A stretch of DNA of 44,589 nt, taken from NCBI GenBank assembly GCA_902517735.1, contig CABYDK010000001.1:66334-110922 (forward strand). The letters run 5' to 3'. Positions 15,827 to 27,053 of this stretch are shown here, one piece after another. The position numbers were made by a program, and so were the translations under genes. Numbering within the stretch: the stretch's first letter is position 1; every line of letters starts with the position of its first letter. Source of the DNA: an uncultured Pelagibacteraceae bacterium (lineage in GTDB: Bacteria > Pseudomonadota > Alphaproteobacteria > Pelagibacterales > Pelagibacteraceae). Below the pieces are notes generated by a model. It worked only from the letters and a program-made list of their open reading frames with translations. It made no database searches and was not told the origin of the DNA.

Positions 15827-16721
15827 TCACAGCTTTCCTATTTGATAAAATTATTCCTAAAATAATGAAAATTGCTCCTAAAATATGATAAATCATAAAC
15901 TTTTCACTAAAAATAATCATTGCCATTATGGCACTTAAAATGGGCATTAAATGTAAAAAAACACCTGATCTATTTGCCCCAATTAAAGAAATTCCTTTTA
16001 TCCATAAAATAAATGAAGCAAGACCAGGAAATAAAACTACATAACTTAAGATCAATACAAATGGTTTTTCAAGCTGGATTCTAAACCCCAGCTGATATTC
16101 TATTATGTAGACTGGAATTAAAAATAATAAACCGAACGAAATAATAACTTCGAGTAAACTTAATTGACTTATTTTATAACTCTGTTTTTTTAATAAAGCT
16201 GAATACAAGGCCCAAGAAAACATTGCTATTACCATTGTAATGTCTCCTTTATTAAAATTTAAATTCATTAAAATTTCAAAATTAGCTTTAGTGATAATTA
16301 AAATTACTCCAGTAAAAGAAAATAAAACTCCAAAAATTTGAAAAACATTTGTTTTTTCAATTTTTAAAATAGAGGAAATGAACATAATCATTACTGGTAT
16401 TGTAGATATCATTAAAACACCACTGATAACTTGAGTGAAATTTAAAGAATAATAAACGATCGAATTGAATATTGTAATACTTGTAAGCCCTAGGACCAAA
16501 AATAATTTATAATTTTCTATTATATAATTTTTATTTCTTAAAATTTCTGGAATTGTGAAAGGAGCTAAAATCAACCAAGCAAACAACCATCTATAAAAAT
16601 TTAATGAGAAAGGTGGTACCTCATAAAAACTTGCAAACTTACCCACAATAAAATTCCCTGCCCAAAAAGTAACGGTAAGCAATAAATAAATATAAGCTAT
16701 AAGATTAGATGATTTGTTCAC
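15819..16721 (-). CDS. EamA/DMT-family transporter
   Basis: A 300-residue inner-membrane protein with ten hydrophobic segments in two repeats, typical of drug/metabolite transporters. WAGNFIVGKFA lies in the first segment and the second half repeats the pattern (FSWALYSALLKK). It begins with GTG, directly adjacent to the dadA-like stop; no internal ATG lies near enough to replace it. The substrate is unknown; metabolite or amino-acid efflux is usual for the family. Confidence 0.82.
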   Translation of the reverse strand: MNKSSNLIAYIYLLLTVTFWAGNFIVGKFASFYEVPPFSLNFYRWLFAWLILAPFTIPEILRNKNYIIENYKLFLVLGLTSITIFNSIVYYSLNFTQVISGVLMISTIPVMIMFISSILKIEKTNVFQIFGVLFSFTGVILIITKANFEILMNLNFNKGDITMVIAMFSWALYSALLKKQSYKISQLSLLEVIISFGLLFLIPVYIIEYQLGFRIQLEKPFVLILSYVVLFPGLASFILWIKGISLIGANRSGVFLHLMPILSAIMAMIIFSEKFMIYHILGAIFIILGIILSNRKAVNA

Positions 16722-17963
16722 TTAACTAAATCTTTGTGAACTGTATGGAGATAAATTCAAATTAGTATTTTCTTCAACAATCATTCCAGATACAATCTTT
16801 CCAGATATTGGCCCTAATGTCCATCCTAAATGATGATGACCAAAGCAATAAAAAACATTTTTATGATTTTTTGAGGGTCCCATAACTGGTAAAAAATCTG
16901 GTAGAGTCGGTCTAAAACCAAGCCATTCATCTTCATGTTCAGGCAAATCTCCAAGCATATATTTAGCATTATTAATTAAATTTTTAATTCTTGATTTTGA
17001 TAATGGATTTTCTAATCCTCCAAACTCTACTGTTCCAACTACTCTTAAACCTTGTTCCATAGGTGTAATTCCAAATCCTCTGTTAGAAAAAATAACAGGT
17101 CTAGATAAAAGATGATCACAATTTTTAAAATGTACATGATATCCTCTTTCTGTATCCAAAGGAATTTTTTCACCTAAATTATCTGTAAGTTTTTTAGAAA
17201 ATGCCCCACACGCAATCACAATTTTATCAAATTTAAATTCTTCAGTTTCAGTTTTGAATATAGGGTTTTCATTATCAAATTTGACTTCTTTAATATTTAA
17301 TTTTTTAAACTTTCCACCTTTTTTTAAAAAAAGTTCAAAAAACTTTAAAAGAATTTTTTTTGGATTTCTTGTATGTCTCGCATAGGGATAATAAACTCCT
17401 GCATGATAAAAATGTTTAATATTTGGTTCAAGATCTTGTATTTCTTTTTTATTAACTAATTGTTGTTTGACACCTAATTCTTCTCTAACTCTAATCTCTA
17501 ATTCCCTGCTTTTTAAATCTTTATGATTCCAAATATATAATATTCCTTTATTTTCAACTAGACCATCAAGTTGTACTTCACTAAATAATTCATCATAGGC
17601 TGGGAGCGCAAGATCTAAAATTTGATGCATGTATTTTGCTGTATGCATCATCTTATCTTTTTTGGTGTTCATAATAAATTTAATAAACCAAGGAATCATT
17701 TTTGGAACATAGTTCCATTTCAGTGCCAAAGGTCCTGTTGAACTTAATAACATTGCAGGTACATCTGCTAAAACATCTGTTCTGTTTAAAGATAAAGAGG
17801 CATATGGTGAGAAATGACCAGCATTTCCATATGAAGCTGCGGGACTACCTGGCTCATCTCTATCAAATATAGTTACATCTAAACCTTTTTTTTGTAAAAA
17901 TAATGCGTTTGAAATACCTTGAATACCAGCACCTATTATACCAATCTTTAATTTGTTATTCAT
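16722..17963 (-). CDS. DadA-like FAD-dependent amine/D-amino-acid oxidoreductase
   Basis: A 413-residue flavoprotein. The N-terminal dinucleotide motif is GIIGAGIQG (8-16), followed by AASYGNAGHFSPYAS, close to that of DadA D-amino-acid dehydrogenases. The C-terminal FAD block contains GHHHLGWTLGPISGK. The nearest role is oxidation of a D-amino acid or similar secondary amine, passing electrons to the respiratory chain. It heads the unit with the EamA, hydroxyacid dehydrogenase and deacetylase genes, suggesting a catabolic set (inference). Confidence 0.8.
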   Translation of the reverse strand: MNNKLKIGIIGAGIQGISNALFLQKKGLDVTIFDRDEPGSPAASYGNAGHFSPYASLSLNRTDVLADVPAMLLSSTGPLALKWNYVPKMIPWFIKFIMNTKKDKMMHTAKYMHQILDLALPAYDELFSEVQLDGLVENKGILYIWNHKDLKSRELEIRVREELGVKQQLVNKKEIQDLEPNIKHFYHAGVYYPYARHTRNPKKILLKFFELFLKKGGKFKKLNIKEVKFDNENPIFKTETEEFKFDKIVIACGAFSKKLTDNLGEKIPLDTERGYHVHFKNCDHLLSRPVIFSNRGFGITPMEQGLRVVGTVEFGGLENPLSKSRIKNLINNAKYMLGDLPEHEDEWLGFRPTLPDFLPVMGPSKNHKNVFYCFGHHHLGWTLGPISGKIVSGMIVEENTNLNLSPYSSQRFS

Positions 17964-18013
17964 GTAAAAGTTATACTGCTTTTTTAATATAATATTTAAG
18001 CGACAAATTATAC

Positions 18014-19138
18014 TTACGCTATAGATTGCTCACTATGAATTTTAGCACTCATAACTATACCGAAGCCAATCATTGTTGCTAACATAGATGAACCTCCATA
18101 GGACATTATAGGCAAAGGTGAACCTACAATAGGTAGTAATCCCAAAACCATGCTCATATTAATAATTATGTATACAAACATAGAAGTACCAAAACTGTAA
18201 CAAAATAATTTTGCAAAATAACTTCTAGAAATAGTTCCGATTTTGATAATACGATAAATCATAATTGCATATATAAGTAAAAGAAATACTGATCCTACAA
18301 AACCAAATTCCTCTGAAAAAAGAGTAAAAATAAAATCTGTATGTTTTTCTGGCAAAAATTCTAAATAACTTTGCGTTCCTTTTAAAAACCCTTTTCCGAA
18401 TATTCCTCCAGATCCCACAGCAATTTTAGATTGAATAATTTGATACCCTGCGCCTAATGGATCCCTATCAGGATTTAAAAAAGTTAAAACTCTTATTTTT
18501 TGATAAGGTTTCAAAAAAGATATTACAAAAGGAAGTGACAATAGAGATATTAAGAATGAATAAAAGAAATATTTATGGTTTAATCCTGCAAACCATAAAA
18601 CTACGATTCCGCTAATTGAAATTAATAATGAAGTTCCTAAATCAGGTTGAATAATGACTAAACTCATAGGTAAAAATATAATTATCAAAGATATTATTAC
18701 TGAATAAAATGAATTTACTTTCTCCAGACGTTTCCTATGAAAAAATTTGGCTAAACAAAGAATTATTACTATTTTCATAAGTTCAGATGGTTGAATATTT
18801 ATAAAATATAGATCAATCCATCTCTGAGAACCTGAAGCGGTAATACCAAAGTGAATAGTCCATATCAACATTGCTACAATTAATAAATAACTTAAATAAC
18901 CTATTGAAAACCAGAATCTTATATTCAAGAAAGAGATAAAAAACATCATTATAGTAAATATTATAAACTTATAAAAATGGCTTTTTGTATGAAAAAGTAT
19001 TTGGCCTCCATCTGTAGAGTACATAGTAGCAAGGCTAATCAATCCTACTAAAAAAATACAAATTAATAAAATTAAATCTAAATTTCTTATTTTTCTAAAA
19101 AAATTAACTTTATTCTCTAATTTATTGTGTAAATACAT
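18014..19138 (-). CDS. rodA: RodA peptidoglycan glycosyltransferase
   Basis: SEDS-family polymerase that extends glycan strands during rod elongation; 374 residues with about ten membrane segments. Family motifs include GSQRWIDL, LQPSEL-like NIQPSELMKI, QPDLGTS, and the C-terminal PIVGSPLPIMSYGGSSML. It abuts its partner transpeptidase gene mrdA with no gap. It is the last gene of the leuA-mreBCD-mrdA-rodA run; a 50-base gap follows. Confidence 0.95.
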   Translation of the reverse strand: MYLHNKLENKVNFFRKIRNLDLILLICIFLVGLISLATMYSTDGGQILFHTKSHFYKFIIFTIMMFFISFLNIRFWFSIGYLSYLLIVAMLIWTIHFGITASGSQRWIDLYFINIQPSELMKIVIILCLAKFFHRKRLEKVNSFYSVIISLIIIFLPMSLVIIQPDLGTSLLISISGIVVLWFAGLNHKYFFYSFLISLLSLPFVISFLKPYQKIRVLTFLNPDRDPLGAGYQIIQSKIAVGSGGIFGKGFLKGTQSYLEFLPEKHTDFIFTLFSEEFGFVGSVFLLLIYAIMIYRIIKIGTISRSYFAKLFCYSFGTSMFVYIIINMSMVLGLLPIVGSPLPIMSYGGSSMLATMIGFGIVMSAKIHSEQSIA

Positions 19139-21016
19139 CTATATATCTAAATATTTTTTTGTTTCATAATTTTTTCGAATTTCATGACGATCAATTATCT
19201 TTTTAAATAAAACTTTAGCTAGAGGTGCAGCAACTGAACCACCTGAGCCACCATGTTCAATTAAAATGCTAATAGCATATCTTGGATTTTTATATGGACC
19301 AAATGCAACATATAAAGCATGATCTCTCTCTTCATAAGCTATTTCGGAAGTTTTAAGATCTAATTCACGGTCTATTTCGGTAATTCTTTTGACTTGAGCT
19401 GTTCCTGTTTTTCCTGCAAATTGATATTTTGGATCATCTATCCTAGATCTATAAGATGTTCCTCTTATCTCATTAGTAGAACTAAACATTGCCTCCTGAA
19501 CAAACTTAATATGTTTAGAATTTTTGATAAGTGAAATAAACTTATCCTCTTTTACCTGTTTATTATCATTTAAAACAATTTGAGGATAAATTTTGTGACC
19601 GCCATTTGCAATTTGAGCAGTCATTAAACAAAGTTGAATTGGTGTGGTCTGAATAAAGCCTTGACCTATCCCGGTAATAATAGTTTCGCCAAGTAACCAA
19701 TTTGTGCCAAGAGCATTCTTTTTCCATTGAGTATTTGGAATTAAGCCATTTTTTTCATTATAAAATAACTCACCAAAAACTTTTTTTCCTAGACCGAATT
19801 TTTTTGCTGTTACACTTAATTTATCCACTCCTAATCTTCTAGAAATCTCATAAAAATAGGTATCACAAGATTGTTTCATCGCTTCTCTCATGCTCACTGA
19901 TCCATGACCTTCTTTTTTCCAACAATGATAAGTTTGCCCATACAATTCAAGTGGATGTTTATGACCTTTGCAATTAACCGCAAATGATGTACTAACAATG
20001 TCGTTTTCAAGTGCTGACAAAGCTACTATTGGCTTGATTGTTGATCCAGGTGAGTAATTTCCAGACAATGTTTTGTTTACTAAAGGTTTCATAGGATTAT
20101 TTCTAATTAATTGCCAATCATCCTGGCTTATTCCAAACACAAATTTATTAGGATCAAATGTAGGAGCTGAGTGCATTGCAATAATGTGACCTGTAAATAT
20201 ATCCATTACACATATAGAACCTGCCTTGTCATTCAATAATTCATTTACAAGTTTTTGAATTTCTGTATCTACTGTTAACTTAATAGTTTTACCTCGGTCT
20301 CCTTGTTGATATGCCAATTGACTTATTCTTCTTCCATATGCATTAACTTCATATCTTTCAATAGAATTACTTCCTATCAAATCATTCTCAAAAGATTTTT
20401 CTAGACCTATTTTTCCAACTTTTAATCCTTGAACAAATTTTTCTTTAATAGTTTCATTAGATAAAATATCGTTTTCATTTGCTTGACTGACATAACCTAA
20501 AATGTGTGTATAGTTTTCTTTAAATGGATAACTTCTAGAAATAGAAATAATAGGTTTTACACCATTTAAATCATATAAGTTATTATTTATTTTTGAAAAA
20601 TTTTCCCAATTTAAATTATCTGCTACTATGAGAGTTTCCCAAGGTTTTATTTCTTTTTGTTTTTTTAAAATTTTTTCAAATTGTTTATCTGTTAAATCTA
20701 AAATATTCTTAATTCTATTTATTGTATATCTAAAATTTTCTACTTGTTCGGGTATTAGGTGAAGTTGGTAGGCCTCAAAGTTTCCAGCAATTACGTTTCC
20801 AAAAAAATCATGAAAATCACCTCTAACAGGTGGAAGTTTCCATTCTCGAATTCTGTTTTTATCTGAAAGAGTTAAGTATTTTTTATTTTCTTTGATTTGT
20901 AAAAAAAATAATCTGCTAACTATTCCTCCTAAAATTATTACTTTAGCGGTAGCTAAAATAAACATTCTTCTATTAATAGAGTTTAATTTTACTACATTAT
21001 CACTTTGATTAATCAT
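19139..21016 (-). CDS. mrdA: Penicillin-binding protein 2 (MrdA)
   Basis: Class B transpeptidase partner of RodA, 625 residues. One N-terminal membrane anchor lies near residues 18-40. A dimerisation domain follows, then the transpeptidase domain with S325-T-I-K328 (SPGSTIKP), SCD (in QSCDTYFYE) and KTGTAQ. All three active-site motifs are intact. It overlaps mreD by eight bases. Confidence 0.95.
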   Translation of the reverse strand: MINQSDNVVKLNSINRRMFILATAKVIILGGIVSRLFFLQIKENKKYLTLSDKNRIREWKLPPVRGDFHDFFGNVIAGNFEAYQLHLIPEQVENFRYTINRIKNILDLTDKQFEKILKKQKEIKPWETLIVADNLNWENFSKINNNLYDLNGVKPIISISRSYPFKENYTHILGYVSQANENDILSNETIKEKFVQGLKVGKIGLEKSFENDLIGSNSIERYEVNAYGRRISQLAYQQGDRGKTIKLTVDTEIQKLVNELLNDKAGSICVMDIFTGHIIAMHSAPTFDPNKFVFGISQDDWQLIRNNPMKPLVNKTLSGNYSPGSTIKPIVALSALENDIVSTSFAVNCKGHKHPLELYGQTYHCWKKEGHGSVSMREAMKQSCDTYFYEISRRLGVDKLSVTAKKFGLGKKVFGELFYNEKNGLIPNTQWKKNALGTNWLLGETIITGIGQGFIQTTPIQLCLMTAQIANGGHKIYPQIVLNDNKQVKEDKFISLIKNSKHIKFVQEAMFSSTNEIRGTSYRSRIDDPKYQFAGKTGTAQVKRITEIDRELDLKTSEIAYEERDHALYVAFGPYKNPRYAISILIEHGGSGGSVAAPLAKVLFKKIIDRHEIRKNYETKKYLDI

Positions 21017-21515
21017 TTATTGCCTTAAAATAATAATTAAAAATTAAGGTGGCTGGTACATACAATAACCAGGTAAATAAATTATTAATAATATAAAACA
21101 AAATATCTAAATCGTAAGAGAAAAATAAAAATAAAACTGAATAATTTATTGAGTTAATTAAGCTAATTACAAAAAGAAAATAAAACCAATCTTTTATTAG
21201 GTGAGGTCGTATTGTTATATTTCTTAAATAAGATGCAAAAGTACAAACTACAATATAAGAAAAAGAACTTACTCCTAAAGGTAAACCTACAACTGTATCA
21301 TTAATTAAACCAGCAACAAAAACTAGCAGGTAATCAAATTTATTATATTCTTTAAGAGCAAAATAAAAAATTAATATGAATGGAAAATTGAAAGAGAAAT
21401 AATCTATATTTAAATAATTTAAATCAAATTCATTTAAAACTGAAATATACAAGATTATAATTGGCAAAAAAGTATAAATTTTATAAATATAATTTTTTTG
21501 TTCAAATTTAATCAT
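21009..21515 (-). CDS. mreD: Rod shape-determining protein MreD
   Basis: A 168-residue inner-membrane protein with five or six hydrophobic segments. MreD sequences diverge greatly, so the call rests on length, topology, a GLINDTVVGLPLGVSSF block and the position between mreC and mrdA. It overlaps both neighbours by eight bases. It scaffolds the elongation complex. Confidence 0.9.
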   Translation of the reverse strand: MIKFEQKNYIYKIYTFLPIIILYISVLNEFDLNYLNIDYFSFNFPFILIFYFALKEYNKFDYLLVFVAGLINDTVVGLPLGVSSFSYIVVCTFASYLRNITIRPHLIKDWFYFLFVISLINSINYSVLFLFFSYDLDILFYIINNLFTWLLYVPATLIFNYYFKAIND

Positions 21516-22731
21516 TTAATTTTTTACCTTTTCTTAAAACACAATCTTTATATTCTTGAGTTCCAACTTTATAGCCAGTACTAAATAATTTTCTTGTCTG
21601 ACATTTGTGGCTATAAATTAGATTTAATCTTAAAAATTCTAACTCTTTTTGATCAATTATACTTTGACTAATTTTTTTATTTTGAGAGTCAATTTTTTTT
21701 TGTAATTCTAAAACTTTATTACTTTTATCATTTATTTGAGATCTTAAAAATTGATTTTCTTCTATAAATTTATCATTAGTTTCATTTAAGATTTTTAGTT
21801 CTTCGTTAAGTATTTCTAATTTAATTTTTTCAGTGTTTGCTGAATCTACTATATCTATACTTTCATTATTGATTGTCTGAGCGGCAGTTTCTTGTTCTTG
21901 ATCTATTTCTACGAAAACATATTTTAATTGATCAAAATCACTATAAAAGTTTATTAAAAATTGATTATTAGCATTATTTATTTTTCCTACAGGTATCCCA
22001 CTTTTGTAAATTGAACCAGTTCCTGAGGTGTAGGCCATACTTTGATCCCGAATATCCTCAATTAAATTATCCTTAATATATTTGATTTCACCCGCATTTT
22101 TTCCATTTCCAATAACTATTGCTTGGACATTTCCAGGCGTAATAGAAATTGGAACTGTAGAGTTTAAATCTGAAAGCAATAATACTCTGGATGATTTAAA
22201 ATTTACATCAATTACTCGTCCAACTAAATAATTTTTATCATATATATTGGTTCCAATCTTTAAATTATCAAAACTACCTTTATTAATAATAATTGTTTTT
22301 AAAAAAGGACTCTCATGATCAACTATTACTTTTGCTAAAATTTTATTTGAGGAAAAACTGTAATCTTCAATTAATCCTTTTAATTCTTTATTTTCACTGA
22401 TAATAATTTTATTGGATATTTCTTTTGACTTTAAATCTTCTAATTCAATTTTATTCAACTCATAGTCATTATAAAAACTAGAATATTCTATAATTTTTGA
22501 ATAAGAGTTAATTAAAAAATTTTCTGGTATTGATACAATAAATGAAGACCTAAATACAATTTCATTAATGACTGATCTTAAATCTTTTATAATTTTTAAA
22601 TTTAAATTGGAAAGGAATATAATAAAAACTGATACAAAAATAAGTGTTAATAAAGAAAATTTTTGCTTAGTAGTTTTTTTTAAAAAAGCAGATCGAATTG
22701 CTATTACAAAATCATCTCTGCTTGAGGCCAT
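21508..22731 (-). CDS. mreC: Rod shape-determining protein MreC with unusual C-terminal extension
   Basis: Elongasome scaffold with one N-terminal membrane anchor (near residues 25-45), a short coiled coil, and the beta-barrel MreC domain with SPFLKTIIINKGS...GTNIYDKNYLVGRV. At 407 residues it is long for the family. After the barrel comes a second coiled coil (about 295-370), then a basic tail with C377 and C397 around TGYKVGTQEYKDC. That tail is not part of standard MreC. The gene lies between mreB and mreD. Confidence 0.92.
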   Translation of the reverse strand: MASSRDDFVIAIRSAFLKKTTKQKFSLLTLIFVSVFIIFLSNLNLKIIKDLRSVINEIVFRSSFIVSIPENFLINSYSKIIEYSSFYNDYELNKIELEDLKSKEISNKIIISENKELKGLIEDYSFSSNKILAKVIVDHESPFLKTIIINKGSFDNLKIGTNIYDKNYLVGRVIDVNFKSSRVLLLSDLNSTVPISITPGNVQAIVIGNGKNAGEIKYIKDNLIEDIRDQSMAYTSGTGSIYKSGIPVGKINNANNQFLINFYSDFDQLKYVFVEIDQEQETAAQTINNESIDIVDSANTEKIKLEILNEELKILNETNDKFIEENQFLRSQINDKSNKVLELQKKIDSQNKKISQSIIDQKELEFLRLNLIYSHKCQTRKLFSTGYKVGTQEYKDCVLRKGKKLND

Positions 22732-22736
22732 TATTC

Positions 22737-23771
<1,035 letters not shown>

Positions 23772-25358
23772 CTATATTCCCCTTACTTTCTGACTTTTTT
23801 GCTCCATAGGAGTTTGATCCATTGGAGCAGTTTTTTCTCGTTTAATAATCATTTTATTTAATGCATTTATATATGCGTTTGCAGATGCAACTAATGTGTC
23901 TGTATCTGCTGCTTGCCCAACAGTTGTTTTTCCATTTTCTTCAATTTTAACACTTACCGTAGCTTGTGCATCAGTTCCTTCAGTGACAGCATGAACTTGA
24001 TAAAGTTGTAGATTTACATCATGTGGGTATAAAGTTTTTATACATTTAAATATCGCATCTACTGGACCATCTCCATTTTCTGTGGCCTGCTTAACACTTC
24101 CATAAACATCTAAAGTCATCTCTGCTTTTTGAGGTTCTCCTGTACCAGCATAAACCTTCAATGATTTTAGATTAATCGCATTCATCTTATTATCTATAAT
24201 CAAACTATCATCAACTAGAGCAATTATATCTTCATCATAAACATGTTTTTTCTTGTCTGCTAGAACTTTGAATTTTGCAAAAGCATTGCTTACAACGTCG
24301 TCAGTTAAATCGGGGTAACCTAAACTATTTAATTTATCTTTAAAAGCATGTCTTCCGGAATGTTTACCCATGACTAAAGAGGTTTGCTTTACACCTACAC
24401 TTTCAGGTGTCATTATTTCATAAGTTTGTCTATTTTTTAACATTCCATCTTGATGAATGCCAGCTTCATGAGCAAAAGCATTTTTTCCAACAATTGCTTT
24501 ATTATATTGAACTGGAAATCCAGTTGCATTTGAAACAATTTTAGATGCCTTACTTAAAAGTTTAGTATTTATTCCAGTTTCATAAGGCATTAAATCTGGT
24601 CTTGTTTTAATTGCCATTACGATTTCCTCCAAAGCAGCGTTACCAGCTCTTTCTCCTAAACCATTTATTGTACACTCAACTTGTCTTGCACCAGCTTGGA
24701 CCCCAGCTAAAGAATTTGCAACTGCTAAACCTAGATCATTATGACAATGAGTAGATAATATTGCTTTGTCTATGTTTGGTACTTTATTTAAAAGAGTTTT
24801 AATAATAGTTGTGAATTCAGATGGAATTGTATAACCAACAGTATCTGGAATATTTATTGTTGTTGCTCCATTTTTAATTGCAAGTTCTACTGTTTTACAC
24901 ATATAGTCTAAGTCAGTTCTAGTACCATCTTCACAGGACCACTCAACATCATCAGTAAATTTTCTTGCATAAGTAACATGTTTGCCAATTGACTCATAAA
25001 CATCTTCTGGTGACATGTTAAGCTTATGTTTCATGTGTAATGGGCTTGTTGAAATAAAAGTATGTATTCTAAATCTTGGAGCGTGTTTTAATGCTTCATA
25101 AGCTCTATCGATATCTTTAATTGAATGCCTAGAAAGTCCTGCAGGAATAGAGTTTTTTAAAATTTTACTAACTTCTGATACAGCCTCAAAATCTCCTGGT
25201 GAAGCAATAGGAAAACCGGCCTCTATAATATCGATACCTAGTTCATCAAATACTCTAGCTATTTGAATTTTTTCCTCTAAACTCATAGATGCACCTGGCG
25301 ATTGTTCACCATCACGCATCGTAGTATCAAATATAATTACTCTATCTTTATTGCCCAT
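23772..25358 (-). CDS. leuA: 2-isopropylmalate synthase
   Basis: First committed step of leucine synthesis: condenses acetyl-CoA with 2-oxoisovalerate. It has 528 residues with the catalytic TIM barrel first ([13 protein letters not shown] at 11-23; metal ligands H204 and H206 in THCHND) and a C-terminal LeuA dimer/regulatory domain that ends with a short tail. It has its own promoter-like site at 25392-25420. It lies one base before mreB and 105 bases after ilvC. Confidence 0.97.
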   Translation of the reverse strand: MGNKDRVIIFDTTMRDGEQSPGASMSLEEKIQIARVFDELGIDIIEAGFPIASPGDFEAVSEVSKILKNSIPAGLSRHSIKDIDRAYEALKHAPRFRIHTFISTSPLHMKHKLNMSPEDVYESIGKHVTYARKFTDDVEWSCEDGTRTDLDYMCKTVELAIKNGATTINIPDTVGYTIPSEFTTIIKTLLNKVPNIDKAILSTHCHNDLGLAVANSLAGVQAGARQVECTINGLGERAGNAALEEIVMAIKTRPDLMPYETGINTKLLSKASKIVSNATGFPVQYNKAIVGKNAFAHEAGIHQDGMLKNRQTYEIMTPESVGVKQTSLVMGKHSGRHAFKDKLNSLGYPDLTDDVVSNAFAKFKVLADKKKHVYDEDIIALVDDSLIIDNKMNAINLKSLKVYAGTGEPQKAEMTLDVYGSVKQATENGDGPVDAIFKCIKTLYPHDVNLQLYQVHAVTEGTDAQATVSVKIEENGKTTVGQAADTDTLVASANAYINALNKMIIKREKTAPMDQTPMEQKSQKVRGI

Positions 25359-25391
25359 ATCTTAAATTTTTTGAAAATATATAATACAATC

Positions 25392-25420
25392 TATAAGAGA
25401 GATTGCAAAATAATTGTCAA
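25392..25420 (-). promoter_or_regulatory. Probable sigma-70-type promoter of leuA
   Basis: On the minus strand a perfect TTGACA (25415-25420) is followed after 17 bases by CTTATA (25392-25397). A start near 25385 gives a leader of about 27 bases before the leuA ATG at 25358. A further AT-rich TATTATATATT lies downstream. No attenuator hairpin or leader peptide is evident. Confidence 0.6.
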
Positions 25421-25462
25421 ATTTTAGTTTCTTTAGTTGATCTTTTTGGGTCTATTTCAAGA

Positions 25463-26500
<1,038 letters not shown>

Positions 26501-26504
26501 TTAT

Positions 26505-27053
26505 TTATTTAAAAACTTCTGCTCCACGTGTCATTGCGATAGCCCCTGTTCTTGAAGTACTTGTAAGACCTAGAGGTTTTAATTTTTTACTCATTTTATC
26601 AATTTCTCTTCTTAGGGCTGTAATCTGAATTACAACTGACTGCTTAGTTTTATCTAAAATTACGGGATTAAAACTCTTACAAGCTTTAATACACTTTTCT
26701 AACCCTTTTTTCTTACCAACAACTTTAAGTAGTGCCATCTCTTTAAATATTACTTTTTTATCTTCTCTTTTAAAATCGGCAACCTTATGAACTGGAACTA
26801 ATTTTTTCAACTGTAGTTTTATTTGATCAATAACTTGAGGAGTTCCAGTAGTCACAATGGTTATTCTTGAAATATTTTTTGCTGCATCAACTTCGGCTAC
26901 TGCCAAAGACTCAATATTGTAACCTCTTCCTGAAAATAAACCCACAACTCTAGCCAATACTCCCGCTTCATTATCAACCCAAACAACAAATATGTGTGTA
27001 TCTAATTTACCCTTCTTTGTTGGTATGCTATATGCTGATTTAGGATTTCCCAT
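26505..27053 (-). CDS. ilvH: Acetolactate synthase small (regulatory) subunit
   Basis: A 182-residue regulatory subunit with an N-terminal ACT domain (VDNEAGVLARVVGLFSGRGYNIESL) that normally binds valine for feedback control, followed by the C-terminal ALS_ss domain. About 18 extra residues precede the ACT domain. Its start overlaps the ilvI stop by one base. Confidence 0.95.
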   Translation of the reverse strand: MGNPKSAYSIPTKKGKLDTHIFVVWVDNEAGVLARVVGLFSGRGYNIESLAVAEVDAAKNISRITIVTTGTPQVIDQIKLQLKKLVPVHKVADFKREDKKVIFKEMALLKVVGKKKGLEKCIKACKSFNPVILDKTKQSVVIQITALRREIDKMSKKLKPLGLTSTSRTGAIAMTRGAEVFK

